A stretch of DNA of 64,000 nucleotides from Salinarimonas sp046292825 (lineage in GTDB: Bacteria; Pseudomonadota; Alphaproteobacteria; Rhizobiales; Beijerinckiaceae). Under the pieces are notes generated by a model. That model was not told the origin of the DNA and made no database searches. It was given only the letters and a program-made list of their open reading frames with translations. Positions 41,895 through 50,118 of the stretch are shown here, piece after piece. Position 1 is the first letter of the stretch. Every line of letters starts with the position of its first letter. The stretch covers positions 304,271-368,270 of the forward strand of contig NZ_JBKBQG010000001.1 of the NCBI RefSeq assembly GCF_046292825.1, read 5' to 3'. Position numbers and translations under genes: made by a program.

Positions 41895-43424
41895 ATGAAC
41901 GCCAATCTCTACGCCCTCTATCGCAGCCGCTTTCCGGCCGATCCGCACGCGCCCTTCATGGAGCTCGACGACGGCTCGAGCGTCGCTTTCGGCGATGTGA
42001 TCGCGCGGTCGGGACGGATCGCGGCGCTCCTGCGCGCGCTCGGGGTGGGCAAGGGGGACCGGGTCGCCGTGCAGGTCGAGAAATCGGCGCACACGGTGTG
42101 CCTCTACCTCGCCTGCCTGCAGATCGGCGCGATCCATCTGCCGCTCAACACCGCCTACACGGTCTCCGAGATCGCCTATTTCGTCGGCGATGCCGAGCCG
42201 AAGGCGATCGTCTGCGATCCGGCGAGCGAGGCCGCCCTCGCGCCGATCGCCGCGCAGCGCGCGGGCACGCACCTCCTCACGCTGGCCGCCGACGGCAGCG
42301 GCAGCCTCGTCGCGGGCGCGCGCGAGCACGCGCCGCTCGAGGAGATCGCGCAGGCGGACGCCGACGACATCGCGGCGATCCTCTACACGTCGGGCACGAC
42401 GGGGCGCTCGAAGGGCGCCATGCTCTCGCACGGGAACCTCGCCTCGAACGTGCAGGCCCTGCACGAGGCCTGGGGCTTTCGCCCCGACGACGTGCTGATC
42501 CACGCGCTGCCCCTGTTCCACACGCACGGGCTGTTCGTGGCGCTCAACCTGATGCTCTGGAACGGCGGCCGCATGATCCTCATGCAGCGCTTCGACCCCG
42601 AGCGGGTGATCGGGGCGATGTCCCGCGCGACCATCCTGATGGGCGTGCCGACCTTCTACACGCGCCTCCTGCAGAGCCCGCGTCTCGATCGTGCGGCCGC
42701 CGCGCGGATGCGCCTGTTCGTGTCCGGCTCCGCGCCGCTGCTCGCCGAGACCCACCGCGCCTTCGCGCAGCGCACCGGCCACGCCATCCTCGAGCGCTAC
42801 GGCATGACCGAGACCTGCATGAACACCTCGAACCCGCTCGACGGCGAGCGCCGCGCCGGCACCGTCGGCCCGCCTCTGCCGGGCGTCGAGGTGCGGGTGC
42901 GCGGCAAGGACGGCGAGATCCTCGCACCCGGCGCGATCGGCGTGCTCGAAGTGCGCGGGCCGAACGTGTTCAAGGGCTATTGGCGCATGCCCGAGAAGAC
43001 CGCTTCCGAGTTTCGCGAGGACGGCTTCTTCATCACCGGCGATCTCGCCTCGATCTCGGACGACGGCTACGTGACGATCGTCGGCCGCGACAAGGATCTC
43101 GTCATCACGGGCGGCTACAACGTCTACCCCAAGGAGGTCGAGAGCGCGCTCGACGCGATGGACGGGGTGGTGGAGAGCGCGGTCGTCGGGCTGCCGCATC
43201 CCGATCTCGGGGAGGCCGTCGTGGCGGTGGTGAGCACCGGGGGCGCGGCGCCGGGGGACGCGGCGGCGTACATCGCCGCCCTGCGCGAGACGCTCGCCGC
43301 CTACAAGGTCCCCAAGCGCGTCTTCTTCGTCGACGATCTGCCGCGCAACACGATGGGCAAGGTCCAGAAGAACATGCTGCGGGAGCGCTTCGCGGACGCC
43401 TTCGCGCCCTCCGCCGACGCGTGA
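41895..43424 (+). CDS. matB: Malonyl-CoA synthetase
   Basis: An AMP-forming acyl-CoA ligase that activates malonate with ATP and CoA. The 509-residue protein has the P-loop ILYTSGTTGRSKGAMLSHGN, LPLFHTHGLFVALNLMLW, ERYGMTETCMNTSNPLDGER (adenine/acyl site, with a Met/Asn-rich pattern like MatB), TGDLASISDDGYVTIVGRDK and GGYNVYPKEVE. The catalytic Lys region NTMGKVQKN is near the C-terminus. ATG 41895 (MNANLYALYR) is chosen over 41862, which overlaps matA. It is the last gene of the malonate operon. Confidence 0.95.
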   Translation: MNANLYALYRSRFPADPHAPFMELDDGSSVAFGDVIARSGRIAALLRALGVGKGDRVAVQVEKSAHTVCLYLACLQIGAIHLPLNTAYTVSEIAYFVGDAEPKAIVCDPASEAALAPIAAQRAGTHLLTLAADGSGSLVAGAREHAPLEEIAQADADDIAAILYTSGTTGRSKGAMLSHGNLASNVQALHEAWGFRPDDVLIHALPLFHTHGLFVALNLMLWNGGRMILMQRFDPERVIGAMSRATILMGVPTFYTRLLQSPRLDRAAAARMRLFVSGSAPLLAETHRAFAQRTGHAILERYGMTETCMNTSNPLDGERRAGTVGPPLPGVEVRVRGKDGEILAPGAIGVLEVRGPNVFKGYWRMPEKTASEFREDGFFITGDLASISDDGYVTIVGRDKDLVITGGYNVYPKEVESALDAMDGVVESAVVGLPHPDLGEAVVAVVSTGGAAPGDAAAYIAALRETLAAYKVPKRVFFVDDLPRNTMGKVQKNMLRERFADAFAPSADA

Positions 43425-43521
43425 GCGTTCGGCGCGACGCGTCGCCCGGTCCCTGGACGAGGCGGTCTCGGTGGCCGCGAGGGGGCTGCACGAGCCGGGG
43501 GTGCGTTCCTACATCTGCGCC

Positions 43522-44679
43522 ATGGCGCCCGGACGCGGCGCCTGCCAGAATGCGCGCGCGGCGACGTCCGCGCGACACCTCGGGAGCGTTGGCCGGACCG
43601 TGCAGGACATCCTTCGCCGCATGCTCGGCCAGGGCGAGGCCCTCGAGCCGCCGACGATCGAGGCGCAGGTCGTGCCGACGCCGACCCTGTGGCTCCTCGG
43701 CAAGACCGGCTCTGGCAAGTCCTCGCTGATCCGCCTCCTCACCGGCGAGGCCGAAATCGGGCCGGGCTTCGCGCCCTGCACCCGCACCGCGATGGCCTAC
43801 GACTTCCCCCGCGAGCGCCCGCTCCTGCGCTTCCTCGACACGCGCGGGCTCGGCGAGGTGGGCTACGATCCGGCCGAGGATCTCGCGGCGGCGGAGGAGG
43901 GGAGCCACGCCATCGTCGCGCTCGCGCGCCTCGACGATCCCGTCCAGGGCGCGGTGACGGACGTCGTCGCCGCCGTGCGCGATCGCCGCCCGCGCGCGCC
44001 GATCCTCCTCGTCCACACGGGCGCCGATCTCGCCCCCGAGCCAGCCGCCCGCGAGCGGGCCCGCGCCCGCGCGCAGGCCGCCTTCGAGGAGGCGGCGGGC
44101 GGGCGGCTCGCTCATGTCGTCGTCGCCCTGCCGCCGGGCGCGCCGGAGGCGATAGGCATCGAGGAGCTCCACGCCGCACTCGCCGCGATCCTGCCCGAGA
44201 CGTCCCTCCTGATGATGCGCGAGCGCGCGGAGAGCGAGGAGGCCCGCCGCTTCGCCGAGCATCGCCCGCTCGTCCTCTGGTATGCCGGCGCGGCGGCGGC
44301 GGCGGACACGACGCCGATCGTCGGCGCGGTGAGCGTGCCGGCGCTCCAAGGAGCGATGCTCAACGCGCTCGCCCAGCGCTATCGCGTGCCCTGGACGCGC
44401 GCCCGCATCGGCGCCTTCGCCGGGGCGCTCGGCTCGGGCGTGCTCCTGCGCTATGCGGCGGGCTACGCCGCGCGCCAGGGCGCCAAGCTCGTGCCGGGGA
44501 TCGGCCAGACGCTCGGTGCCGCGGCCGCGGCGACGGTGAGCTTCGCGGCGACCTACGCGCTCGGCCGCGCCGCCTGTTTCTGGCTCGATCGCGAAGCGCG
44601 CGGCGAGCCCGCCAACGAGGAGGTGCTGCGCCGGCTCTACGCGGAGGCCTTCAAGAGGGCGCGCCATGCGCCTCGCTGA
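43522..44679 (+). CDS. Membrane-associated GTPase with C-terminal DUF697-like (YcjF-type) domain
   Basis: The protein has about 385 residues. The G domain is early: Walker A GKTGSGKSSLIRLL (around residue 60), a Thr-containing switch (PCTRTAMAYDF), a DTRG G3-type motif and VHTGAD as a candidate G4. The C-terminal ~140 residues are Ala/Gly rich and hydrophobic (GAFAGALGSGVLLRYAAGYA, VPGIGQTLGAAAAATVSFAA), as in DUF697 domains. The start is uncertain: GTG 43471, ATG 43522 and GTG 43600 (with GGGAG upstream) are all in frame. It overlaps the next GTPase by 14 bp, so the two are translationally coupled and probably work as a pair at the membrane. Confidence 0.78.
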   Translation: MAPGRGACQNARAATSARHLGSVGRTVQDILRRMLGQGEALEPPTIEAQVVPTPTLWLLGKTGSGKSSLIRLLTGEAEIGPGFAPCTRTAMAYDFPRERPLLRFLDTRGLGEVGYDPAEDLAAAEEGSHAIVALARLDDPVQGAVTDVVAAVRDRRPRAPILLVHTGADLAPEPAARERARARAQAAFEEAAGGRLAHVVVALPPGAPEAIGIEELHAALAAILPETSLLMMRERAESEEARRFAEHRPLVLWYAGAAAAADTTPIVGAVSVPALQGAMLNALAQRYRVPWTRARIGAFAGALGSGVLLRYAAGYAARQGAKLVPGIGQTLGAAAAATVSFAATYALGRAACFWLDREARGEPANEEVLRRLYAEAFKRARHAPR

Positions 44680-46231
44680 CCGCATGCGCCGGGGCTTTCT
44701 GCGCTGGAGCCGGGTCGGGCTCGCGGCGCTCTTCGTCGCGCCCTTCGCCGTCGCCTCGGCGCTCGGCTTCCTGTGGCTGTTCGAGCGCGGTTGGCTGATC
44801 GCCTTCGTCGCGATCTTCGCCGCGCTCGCGGCTGTCGTCTGGGGAGCGCGGGCGTTCCTCGTGCGGCGGGCGCGCCGTGTCGCCGCGCGCGCGGCCTCGG
44901 ACGCCGCGACCGCCCGCCCCGAGCCGCGTCGGCTCGCCCCGCTCGCCGTCGATCCGGATTGGACGCCCGGCGAGGTCGCGGTCTACGAGGAGGTGCGGGC
45001 GCAGATCGAGGCGCGCCTCGCGGCTCCGATGCCCTGGGAGGAGCTCCCCGCCGAGGCGCTCTCCGTGATCGAGCGCGTCGCGACCGGCATGTCCGGCGGA
45101 CGCCGCGGCGCCCTCGACTTCACCGTGCCGGAAGCGCTCCTCCTCGCCGACCGCGTCGCCACCCGCTACCGCGATTTCCTGCGCGCGCACGTGCCGTTCT
45201 CCGACCAGGTCTCGGTGCGGACCATCCATTGGATCTGGGAGCGCCGGGAGACCGCCCGCGCGGCGTGGGAGGCGGGCTTTCTCGCCTATCGCGGGGTGCG
45301 GCTCGCGCTCAACCCGCCGGTCGGCCTCCTGCGCGAGCTCGAGCGCCTCGCCACCGCCGGCCTCCAGGACCGCCTGACCGAGCACCTGATGCGCGACGCG
45401 CAGGCGATCCTGCTCGAGGAGGTCGCGCAGGCGGCGATCGACCTCTATTCCGGGCGCCTGCGCTTCTCCGATCGCGAACTCGTCGAGATCGAGCTCGGCT
45501 CGGAGCTGCGCGACCGCGCGAGCCTCGCGCGGCCCGACGATCCGGTGCGCATCCTGGTGATCGGCCAGATCAGCGCCGGCAAGTCGACGCTGATCAACGC
45601 GCTCCTCGGCGAGGTCCGCGCCGAGACCGACCTCGCGCCGACGACGGACCGCGCCACCGCCTACGACGCCGAGATCGACGGCATTCCCTGCCGCTTCGTC
45701 GACACGATGGGCCTCGACGGCTCCGCGCGCACGCAGAGCGCGCTCCTCGCGGAGATGCTGGAGGCGGACATGGTGATCTGGGCGCTTCGCGCCACGCGCC
45801 CCTCCCGCGCCGTCGACGACGCGCTGCGCCGCGCCTTCGAGGCGCGCTTCGCGGGCGAGCCCGCCCGCCGCAAGCCCCCATCCATCCTGGTCGCGAGCGC
45901 CGCCGACACGCTCCTGCCCGCCTGGCCCTATCCCGAGAATCGCCTGCCGCCCGAGGCGCAGACGCGAATGGGCGAAGCGGTGGCGGCGATCGGCGCGGAA
46001 ATGGGCGGCGTGCCGATCCCGATCTGCGCCGAGCCGCCGGTGTGGAACCTCGACACGCTGCATGCCGCGATCGCGGCATCGCTCGGCGAGGCGCTCATGA
46101 CCCAGCGCAACCGCCGCCGGCTCTCGGGGGAGGGGGGGCTTCGCCTCGATGCCAATCTCGGCCGGGCCGGCCGCGGCGTCGCGGCGGGCGCCCGCGTCTT
46201 CGGCGAGCGCTTCCTGCGCCGCCTGCGCTGA
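44666..46231 (+). CDS. Membrane-anchored dynamin/Era-like GTPase
   Basis: The protein has 521 residues. Two membrane segments lie at about 17-38 and 43-65. A ~220-residue helical region follows (LSVIERVATGMSGGRRGALD, EEVAQAAIDLYSGRLRFSDR). The G domain (~295-480) has Walker A GQISAGKSTLINALLGEV (G300, K306), the switch-I Thr in APTTDRATAY, DTMGLDG (G3) and VASAADTLLP as G4. Such layouts occur in bacterial dynamin-like and YcjX/FeoB-related GTPases. It overlaps the upstream GTPase gene by 14 bp. I infer a two-GTPase membrane module; its cargo or process is unknown. Confidence 0.8.
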   Translation: MRLADRMRRGFLRWSRVGLAALFVAPFAVASALGFLWLFERGWLIAFVAIFAALAAVVWGARAFLVRRARRVAARAASDAATARPEPRRLAPLAVDPDWTPGEVAVYEEVRAQIEARLAAPMPWEELPAEALSVIERVATGMSGGRRGALDFTVPEALLLADRVATRYRDFLRAHVPFSDQVSVRTIHWIWERRETARAAWEAGFLAYRGVRLALNPPVGLLRELERLATAGLQDRLTEHLMRDAQAILLEEVAQAAIDLYSGRLRFSDRELVEIELGSELRDRASLARPDDPVRILVIGQISAGKSTLINALLGEVRAETDLAPTTDRATAYDAEIDGIPCRFVDTMGLDGSARTQSALLAEMLEADMVIWALRATRPSRAVDDALRRAFEARFAGEPARRKPPSILVASAADTLLPAWPYPENRLPPEAQTRMGEAVAAIGAEMGGVPIPICAEPPVWNLDTLHAAIAASLGEALMTQRNRRRLSGEGGLRLDANLGRAGRGVAAGARVFGERFLRRLR

Positions 46232-46241
46232 GCCGGGTGCC

Positions 46242-47726
46242 TCACCCGCCGAACGGCGCTCCAAGCGTGACGAGCGCGAGGACGTGGTAGGCGAGGAGCC
46301 CCGACACCGCGGCGAGGAGGGCGAGCGCGAGGGGCGGGGCGTCCGCGAGCGCCCAGCCCTGGTATTCCCGCCCGCCCGCCTCCTGCCGGTCCGAGCGCAG
46401 GAAGCCGGGGAGCACGCGGCCGAGATAGGCGATGCTGAGCGCGGTGCTCGCCCCCGCGATGGCGACGAACAGCCAGGCATCGGCGCGCACGGCCCCCTCG
46501 ATCAGGAGCCACTTGCCCGCGAAGCCCGCGCTCGGCGGCAGGCCGACGAGGCTCACCGCCGCGAGCGCGAAGGCGAATTGGGCGAGCGTCGGGCGGACCG
46601 CGCTGCGGTCGAGCTCGGCGATGCGGTCGTGGCCGACCTCCGCCGCGATCCGCCCGGCGGCGAGGAACATCGCCGCCTTGGCCATCGCATGGGCGAGGAT
46701 CAGGAGCACCGCTCCCTGCCACGCGAGAGCCGCGCCGGTCGTGTCGGCGAGCGCGAAGGCGACGCACATGAGGCCCATCTGCGAGACAGTCGACCAGGCG
46801 ACGAGGAGCTTGAGCCGCTCGGCCCGCAGCGCGTTGATCGACCCCCAGACGATCGCCCCGGTGCCCATGAGCCCGAGAAGGAGGCCGATCGCGTCGGAGG
46901 GGGTGAAGATCTCGATCCACAGGCGCAGCAGGATGTAGAGCGACGCCTTGTGGACGAGCGCCGAGAGGAGCGCGCTCGCGGGCGCGCTCGCCCGCGCATG
47001 CGTGCGCGGCAGCCAGAACGAGACGGGGAAGAGCGCGGCCTTGAGCGACAGGCCGATCAGCATCAGCGCGAAGGCGGCGAGCATCGCGGGCTCCCCCGCA
47101 TGGGCCGCGACCCCTTCGAAATCGAGCCGCCCGGCCTGAAGCCAGACGAAGGCGACGCCCATGAGGAAGAAGAGCGCGCCGAGCATGCTCGTGGTCAGGT
47201 ACTCGAACCCCGCCCGCATCGCCTCGAGCCGCCCGCCGAGCACGGCGAGCCCCACCGAGGCGAGGCCGACGAGCTCGACGAGGACGTAGAGGCTGAACAG
47301 GTCGGTCGCGACGTAGATCCCGCACAGGCCGGCCAGCAGCGTCAGAGCGAGCGGCCAGAAGGCGCGCAGCGCGCGCTCGCCCTCTGCCCCGGCGCGCCGT
47401 CGGCCGAAGGCGTCGATCGCGCCGAGCCCGGCGACGAGGACGACGAGAACCGCCATCGCGAGCATGACGACGGACAGCCCGTCCACGCGCAGCCCGATGC
47501 CGATCGGCGCGGCCGGGCCGCCGAGCGTCGTCGCGATGGACTCCTGCGCCATCACCCGCGCCGCGAGCACGGCGACGCAGGCCCCCGTGGCCGCGAGGCT
47601 CGCGAGCCCCGCGAGCGTCGCCCGTCGCGGGACGAGGAAGGCGATCGCCGCCCCGACGAGGGGAATCACGAGGGTCAGCGCCAGCCAATCGGCATCGGAC
47701 GACGGAAAACCGGCCAGGAACGACAT
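46242..47726 (-). CDS. Proton-translocating antiporter-like subunit (NuoM/NuoN/MrpD family), orphan
   Basis: The 494-residue polytopic protein has about 14 membrane segments. The Proton_antipo_M core is visible as YVLVELVGLASVGLAVLGGR (conserved Glu), LKAALFPVSFWLPRTHARAS (conserved Lys), SALVHKASLYILLR (His/Lys) and LKLLVAWSTVSQMGLMCVAF. ATG 47726 (MSFLAGF) precedes the first helix; the frame extends to 48413 but runs through intergenic repeats. Complex I or Mrp operons contain many partner genes; none is present here, so it is not simply part of either. It converges on the GTPase pair with only 10 bp between stops. Confidence 0.88.
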   Translation of the reverse strand: MSFLAGFPSSDADWLALTLVIPLVGAAIAFLVPRRATLAGLASLAATGACVAVLAARVMAQESIATTLGGPAAPIGIGLRVDGLSVVMLAMAVLVVLVAGLGAIDAFGRRRAGAEGERALRAFWPLALTLLAGLCGIYVATDLFSLYVLVELVGLASVGLAVLGGRLEAMRAGFEYLTTSMLGALFFLMGVAFVWLQAGRLDFEGVAAHAGEPAMLAAFALMLIGLSLKAALFPVSFWLPRTHARASAPASALLSALVHKASLYILLRLWIEIFTPSDAIGLLLGLMGTGAIVWGSINALRAERLKLLVAWSTVSQMGLMCVAFALADTTGAALAWQGAVLLILAHAMAKAAMFLAAGRIAAEVGHDRIAELDRSAVRPTLAQFAFALAAVSLVGLPPSAGFAGKWLLIEGAVRADAWLFVAIAGASTALSIAYLGRVLPGFLRSDRQEAGGREYQGWALADAPPLALALLAAVSGLLAYHVLALVTLGAPFGG

Positions 47727-47925
47727 CGGGGGCGCTCTCCTCCTGCGATCCGAAGGTGCGCCGCCTTCCGCGCGCCCCCCGGCCGCGATGCGCACCCTGC
47801 CTCCCCCATCTGGACGCCCGCTCTCCCCCCGCAAGCCGACGCGCGATAACATGCCCGCGAGCGCGGCGCCCCGCCGCAGGGGGGCGACGTCTCCGACGCC
47901 TGCGAGCGTGTGAACCTTCCGACGG

Positions 47926-48109
47926 TTGTCATCCCGGGCCGCGAAGCGGACCCGGGACCCATACACTCGGCGACGAATCCGAGCGCGCATGCCGCGCTCG
48001 CTGCACCACCTTTCAGCGGGTTCCGTCGTGGGAGAAACGCAGCCTATAGGCTGCGACTGAAGCGTCGTGGGTCTGGGTCCCGGATCGCCTTCGGCGTCCG
48101 GGATGACAA
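47926..48109. repeat. Family A palindromic repeat, copy 5
   Basis: The arms are TTGTCATCCCGGGCCGCGAA and CGGCGTCCGGGATGACAA, with the core GCAGCCTATAGGCTGC. It is followed 18 bp later by a family B copy, a tandem arrangement of two unlike elements inside the 689-bp gap between the divergently oriented antiporter and ASCH genes. Confidence 0.88.
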
Positions 48110-48127
48110 CGTCGGGGCTGCTCCCCC

Positions 48128-48321
48128 GTGTCATCCCCGGCCGGAGCACGCGTAGCGTGCGCAGGGGAAGGGGACCCAGCGCAGGAAGACGCTTGCGGAG
48201 CAAGCGCTCGCGCCGCCGACCAGGCGGCTCGTCGCCGCCACAAGTGCTTGCTCCGCAAGCAATTCTGGTGCTGGGTCCCCTTCCCCTCCGGTCGCAAGCG
48301 ACCTCCGGCCGGGGATGACAC
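48128..48321. repeat. Family B palindromic repeat, copy 2
   Basis: The arms GTGTCATCCCCGGCCGGAGC and CTCCGGCCGGGGATGACAC form an almost perfect inverted pair. The interior has AAGGGGACCCAGC and GCTGGGTCCCCTT, GCCGACCAGGCGGC and TTGCTCCGCAAGCAA. After it, ~95 bp remain before the ASCH gene. Confidence 0.88.
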
Positions 48322-48415
48322 CGGGGGAGCACTGACCCTGGAGCCGCGCCATCGGAATCGCCGGAGCGTCGATCGGGTGTAGACTCGCCCGCCCGAATCG
48401 CGAGCGGGGGCACCC

Positions 48416-48901
48416 ATGGAGAAGACGCGGCGGACGCAAAGCTATTGGCAGGATTTCGTCGCGGCGACGGGCTGCGCGGCGGACGATTACGACGTGAGCA
48501 CCTTCGGCGACGGCGCGGCGCTCTGCGACGAGCTCACCGCGCTGACGCTCGCCGGGACGAAGCGCGCCACCGCGAGCCTGCTGCGCGATTTCGAGGCCGA
48601 GGGCGCTCCCGTGCCGCGCGTCGGCACCCACGTCGTTTCCGTCGACGCCGAGGGCGAGCCGCGGCTGATCTGGCGCAACGTCGCCGTCGACATCAAGCCG
48701 GTCCACGCGATCACCGAGGCGGACGCGGCCGCGGAAGGGGAGGGGGACGGGTCGCTCGCCTCCTGGCTCGACGGTCACCGGCGCTATTGGACGCGCCAGG
48801 CGGAGCGCGAAGGCTTCGTCTACGACGACGATCTCCTCGTCGTGTTCGAGCGCTTCGTCGTGGTGTGGCCGCCGGAGGCCGCCGACCTTAACGGCACTTG
48901 A
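48416..48901 (+). CDS. ASCH domain protein
   Basis: The 161-residue protein belongs to the ASCH family, a beta-barrel fold related to PUA that may bind RNA or nucleosides. Recognisable segments are SYWQDFVAATG at the start, FGDGAALCDELTALTLAGTK (Gly-Thr-Lys loop), ATASLLRDFEAEG, a VVSVDAEGEPRLIWRNVAVD strand pair and the terminal VVFERFVVVWP. Some relatives hydrolyse N4-acetylcytidine; activity here is not proven. It stands between intergenic repeats and the curli module, with no clear functional tie. Confidence 0.88.
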   Translation: MEKTRRTQSYWQDFVAATGCAADDYDVSTFGDGAALCDELTALTLAGTKRATASLLRDFEAEGAPVPRVGTHVVSVDAEGEPRLIWRNVAVDIKPVHAITEADAAAEGEGDGSLASWLDGHRRYWTRQAEREGFVYDDDLLVVFERFVVVWPPEAADLNGT

Positions 48902-48990
48902 ACGAGCGGTTCAGGATCGGTTCCGCCACGCTCCTCTAATCCTGTGACCGTCGCCGCTCGGCGCCGGAACACGAAAGAGGAGACCCGACC

Positions 48991-49434
48991 ATGCGCCTCA
49001 CCGCCCCCCGCCCCGTTCTCGCCGCCGCCCTGATCGCCCTCGGCCTCGGCTTCTCGCTCCCCGCCTCCGCCAACGACGCCCGCGTCCAGCAATTCGGCTG
49101 GGGCAATTCGGCGGGCGGCACCCAGGAGGGCGCGCGCCACCGCTTCGGCATCTTCCAGGAGGGCCGCTTCAACGAGGGCGCCGTGCGCCAGCGCGGCCGC
49201 GGCCACACCGCCGCGATCGGCCAGAACGGCGTGCGCCACCGCGTCGACATCACCCAGAACGGGCGCCGCAACGAGGCGGGCATCGGTCAGTTCGGCTCGG
49301 CCCATTCCGCGATCGTCACCCAGGACGGCAACGGCAACATCACCGCGGGCGTCCAGGTCGGCCACGGCTGCCGCGGCAGCGTCGACCAGCGCGGCTCCGG
49401 CAACGTCGCCGCCTTCGTCCAGCTCTGCGACTGA
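48991..49434 (+). CDS. Curlin-repeat protein (CsgA/CsgB-like major or minor fibre subunit)
   Basis: The 147-residue secreted protein has a signal peptide (~1-27, ending LPASANDA). About five or six imperfect curlin repeats of ~22 residues follow, with the Gln/Gly/Asn ladder seen in QQFGWGNSAGGTQEG, FQEGRFNEGAVRQRG, IGQNGVRHRVDITQNG, IGQFGSAHSAIVTQDG and VDQRGSGNVAAFVQL. Such repeats stack into amyloid curli fibres at the cell surface. It carries two cysteines (GCRG and the C-terminal LCD), unusual for curlins. The CsgH-like gene follows after 43 bp. Confidence 0.9.
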   Translation: MRLTAPRPVLAAALIALGLGFSLPASANDARVQQFGWGNSAGGTQEGARHRFGIFQEGRFNEGAVRQRGRGHTAAIGQNGVRHRVDITQNGRRNEAGIGQFGSAHSAIVTQDGNGNITAGVQVGHGCRGSVDQRGSGNVAAFVQLCD

Positions 49435-49477
49435 TCGGCCCCCGTCCCGTCCAATCCCTGTCCCCGAGGAGATCGCC

Positions 49478-49921
49478 ATGCCCGTCCCGTCGCTTTCGTC
49501 TTCCGTCATCGCGGTCGCGGCGCTCGCGATCGCCGCCGCCGGCGCCGTCGGTGCCGTCGGCTTCGCCCAGGCCGACGCGCCGCTGCCGCCGGCGCGGCCG
49601 GACCTTTCGGCGCCCTCTTTCCAGCTGGCGTCGGCGGCGCCGCTCTCCTGCGAGATCGCGGTCGCGCGACGCGGCGGCATGCTCGTGCTCGAGCCCGTCA
49701 TCCATGCGAGCGACCGCGTCGAGGGGACCTGGGGCCTGCGCGTCTCGGGCGGCGGCGGCGGCAATCGCAGCGACATCGGCCAGGGCGGCGCCTTCGAGGC
49801 GCGCGCGAACGTGCCCGTCTCGCTCGGCGCCGTGAGCCTCGGCTCGGGCACCTACCGCGCGACCATGGAAGTCCAAGCCGGCCGCCGCAGCGCCACCTGC
49901 GCCGTCACCGCGAGCCGCTGA
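49478..49921 (+). CDS. CsgH-like curli assembly/chaperone-type protein
   Basis: The 147-residue protein has a hydrophobic N-terminal export signal (~10-32). A small beta-sandwich domain follows (LSCEIAVARRGGMLVLEPVI, GTWGLRVSGGG, RANVPVSLGAVSLGSGTYRA) with a cysteine at each end (LSCEI, SATCAVT) that could form a disulfide. This matches the alphaproteobacterial CsgH family, which delays premature curlin amyloid formation in the periplasm. It lies between two curlin-repeat genes, which supports the assignment. Confidence 0.85.
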   Translation: MPVPSLSSSVIAVAALAIAAAGAVGAVGFAQADAPLPPARPDLSAPSFQLASAAPLSCEIAVARRGGMLVLEPVIHASDRVEGTWGLRVSGGGGGNRSDIGQGGAFEARANVPVSLGAVSLGSGTYRATMEVQAGRRSATCAVTASR

Positions 49922-49935
49922 GCACGACGCCATAA

Positions 49936-50080
49936 TCCCTCCCCGTAGGGGAGGGTGGCCCCCGGAGCGCAAGCGACGGGGGCCGGGTGGGGCCCGACGC
50001 TCGCAGAACAATCTCCACCCGGGCCCCACCCGGCCGGCCTCGCTCCGCTCGTCCGTCCACCCTCCCCTCCGGGGAGGGAT
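49936..50080. repeat. Family C palindromic repeat, copy 2
   Basis: It runs from TCCCTCCCCGTAGGGGAGGG to CCCTCCCCTCCGGGGAGGGA, with inner GGCCGGGTGGGGCCCGACG pairing with CGGGCCCCACCCGGCC. It occupies the gap between the CsgH-like gene and the second curlin gene, so it lies inside what would otherwise be one operon. Confidence 0.87.
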
Positions 50081-50118
50081 GTCCACCTCCCTCCCGCCCT
50101 CGCACAGGAGACGCCCCG

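Noticed and set aside
46242..47726. Part of a respiratory complex I operon
   Set aside because: No other nuo or mrp gene is adjacent; neighbours are GTPases and intergenic repeats.
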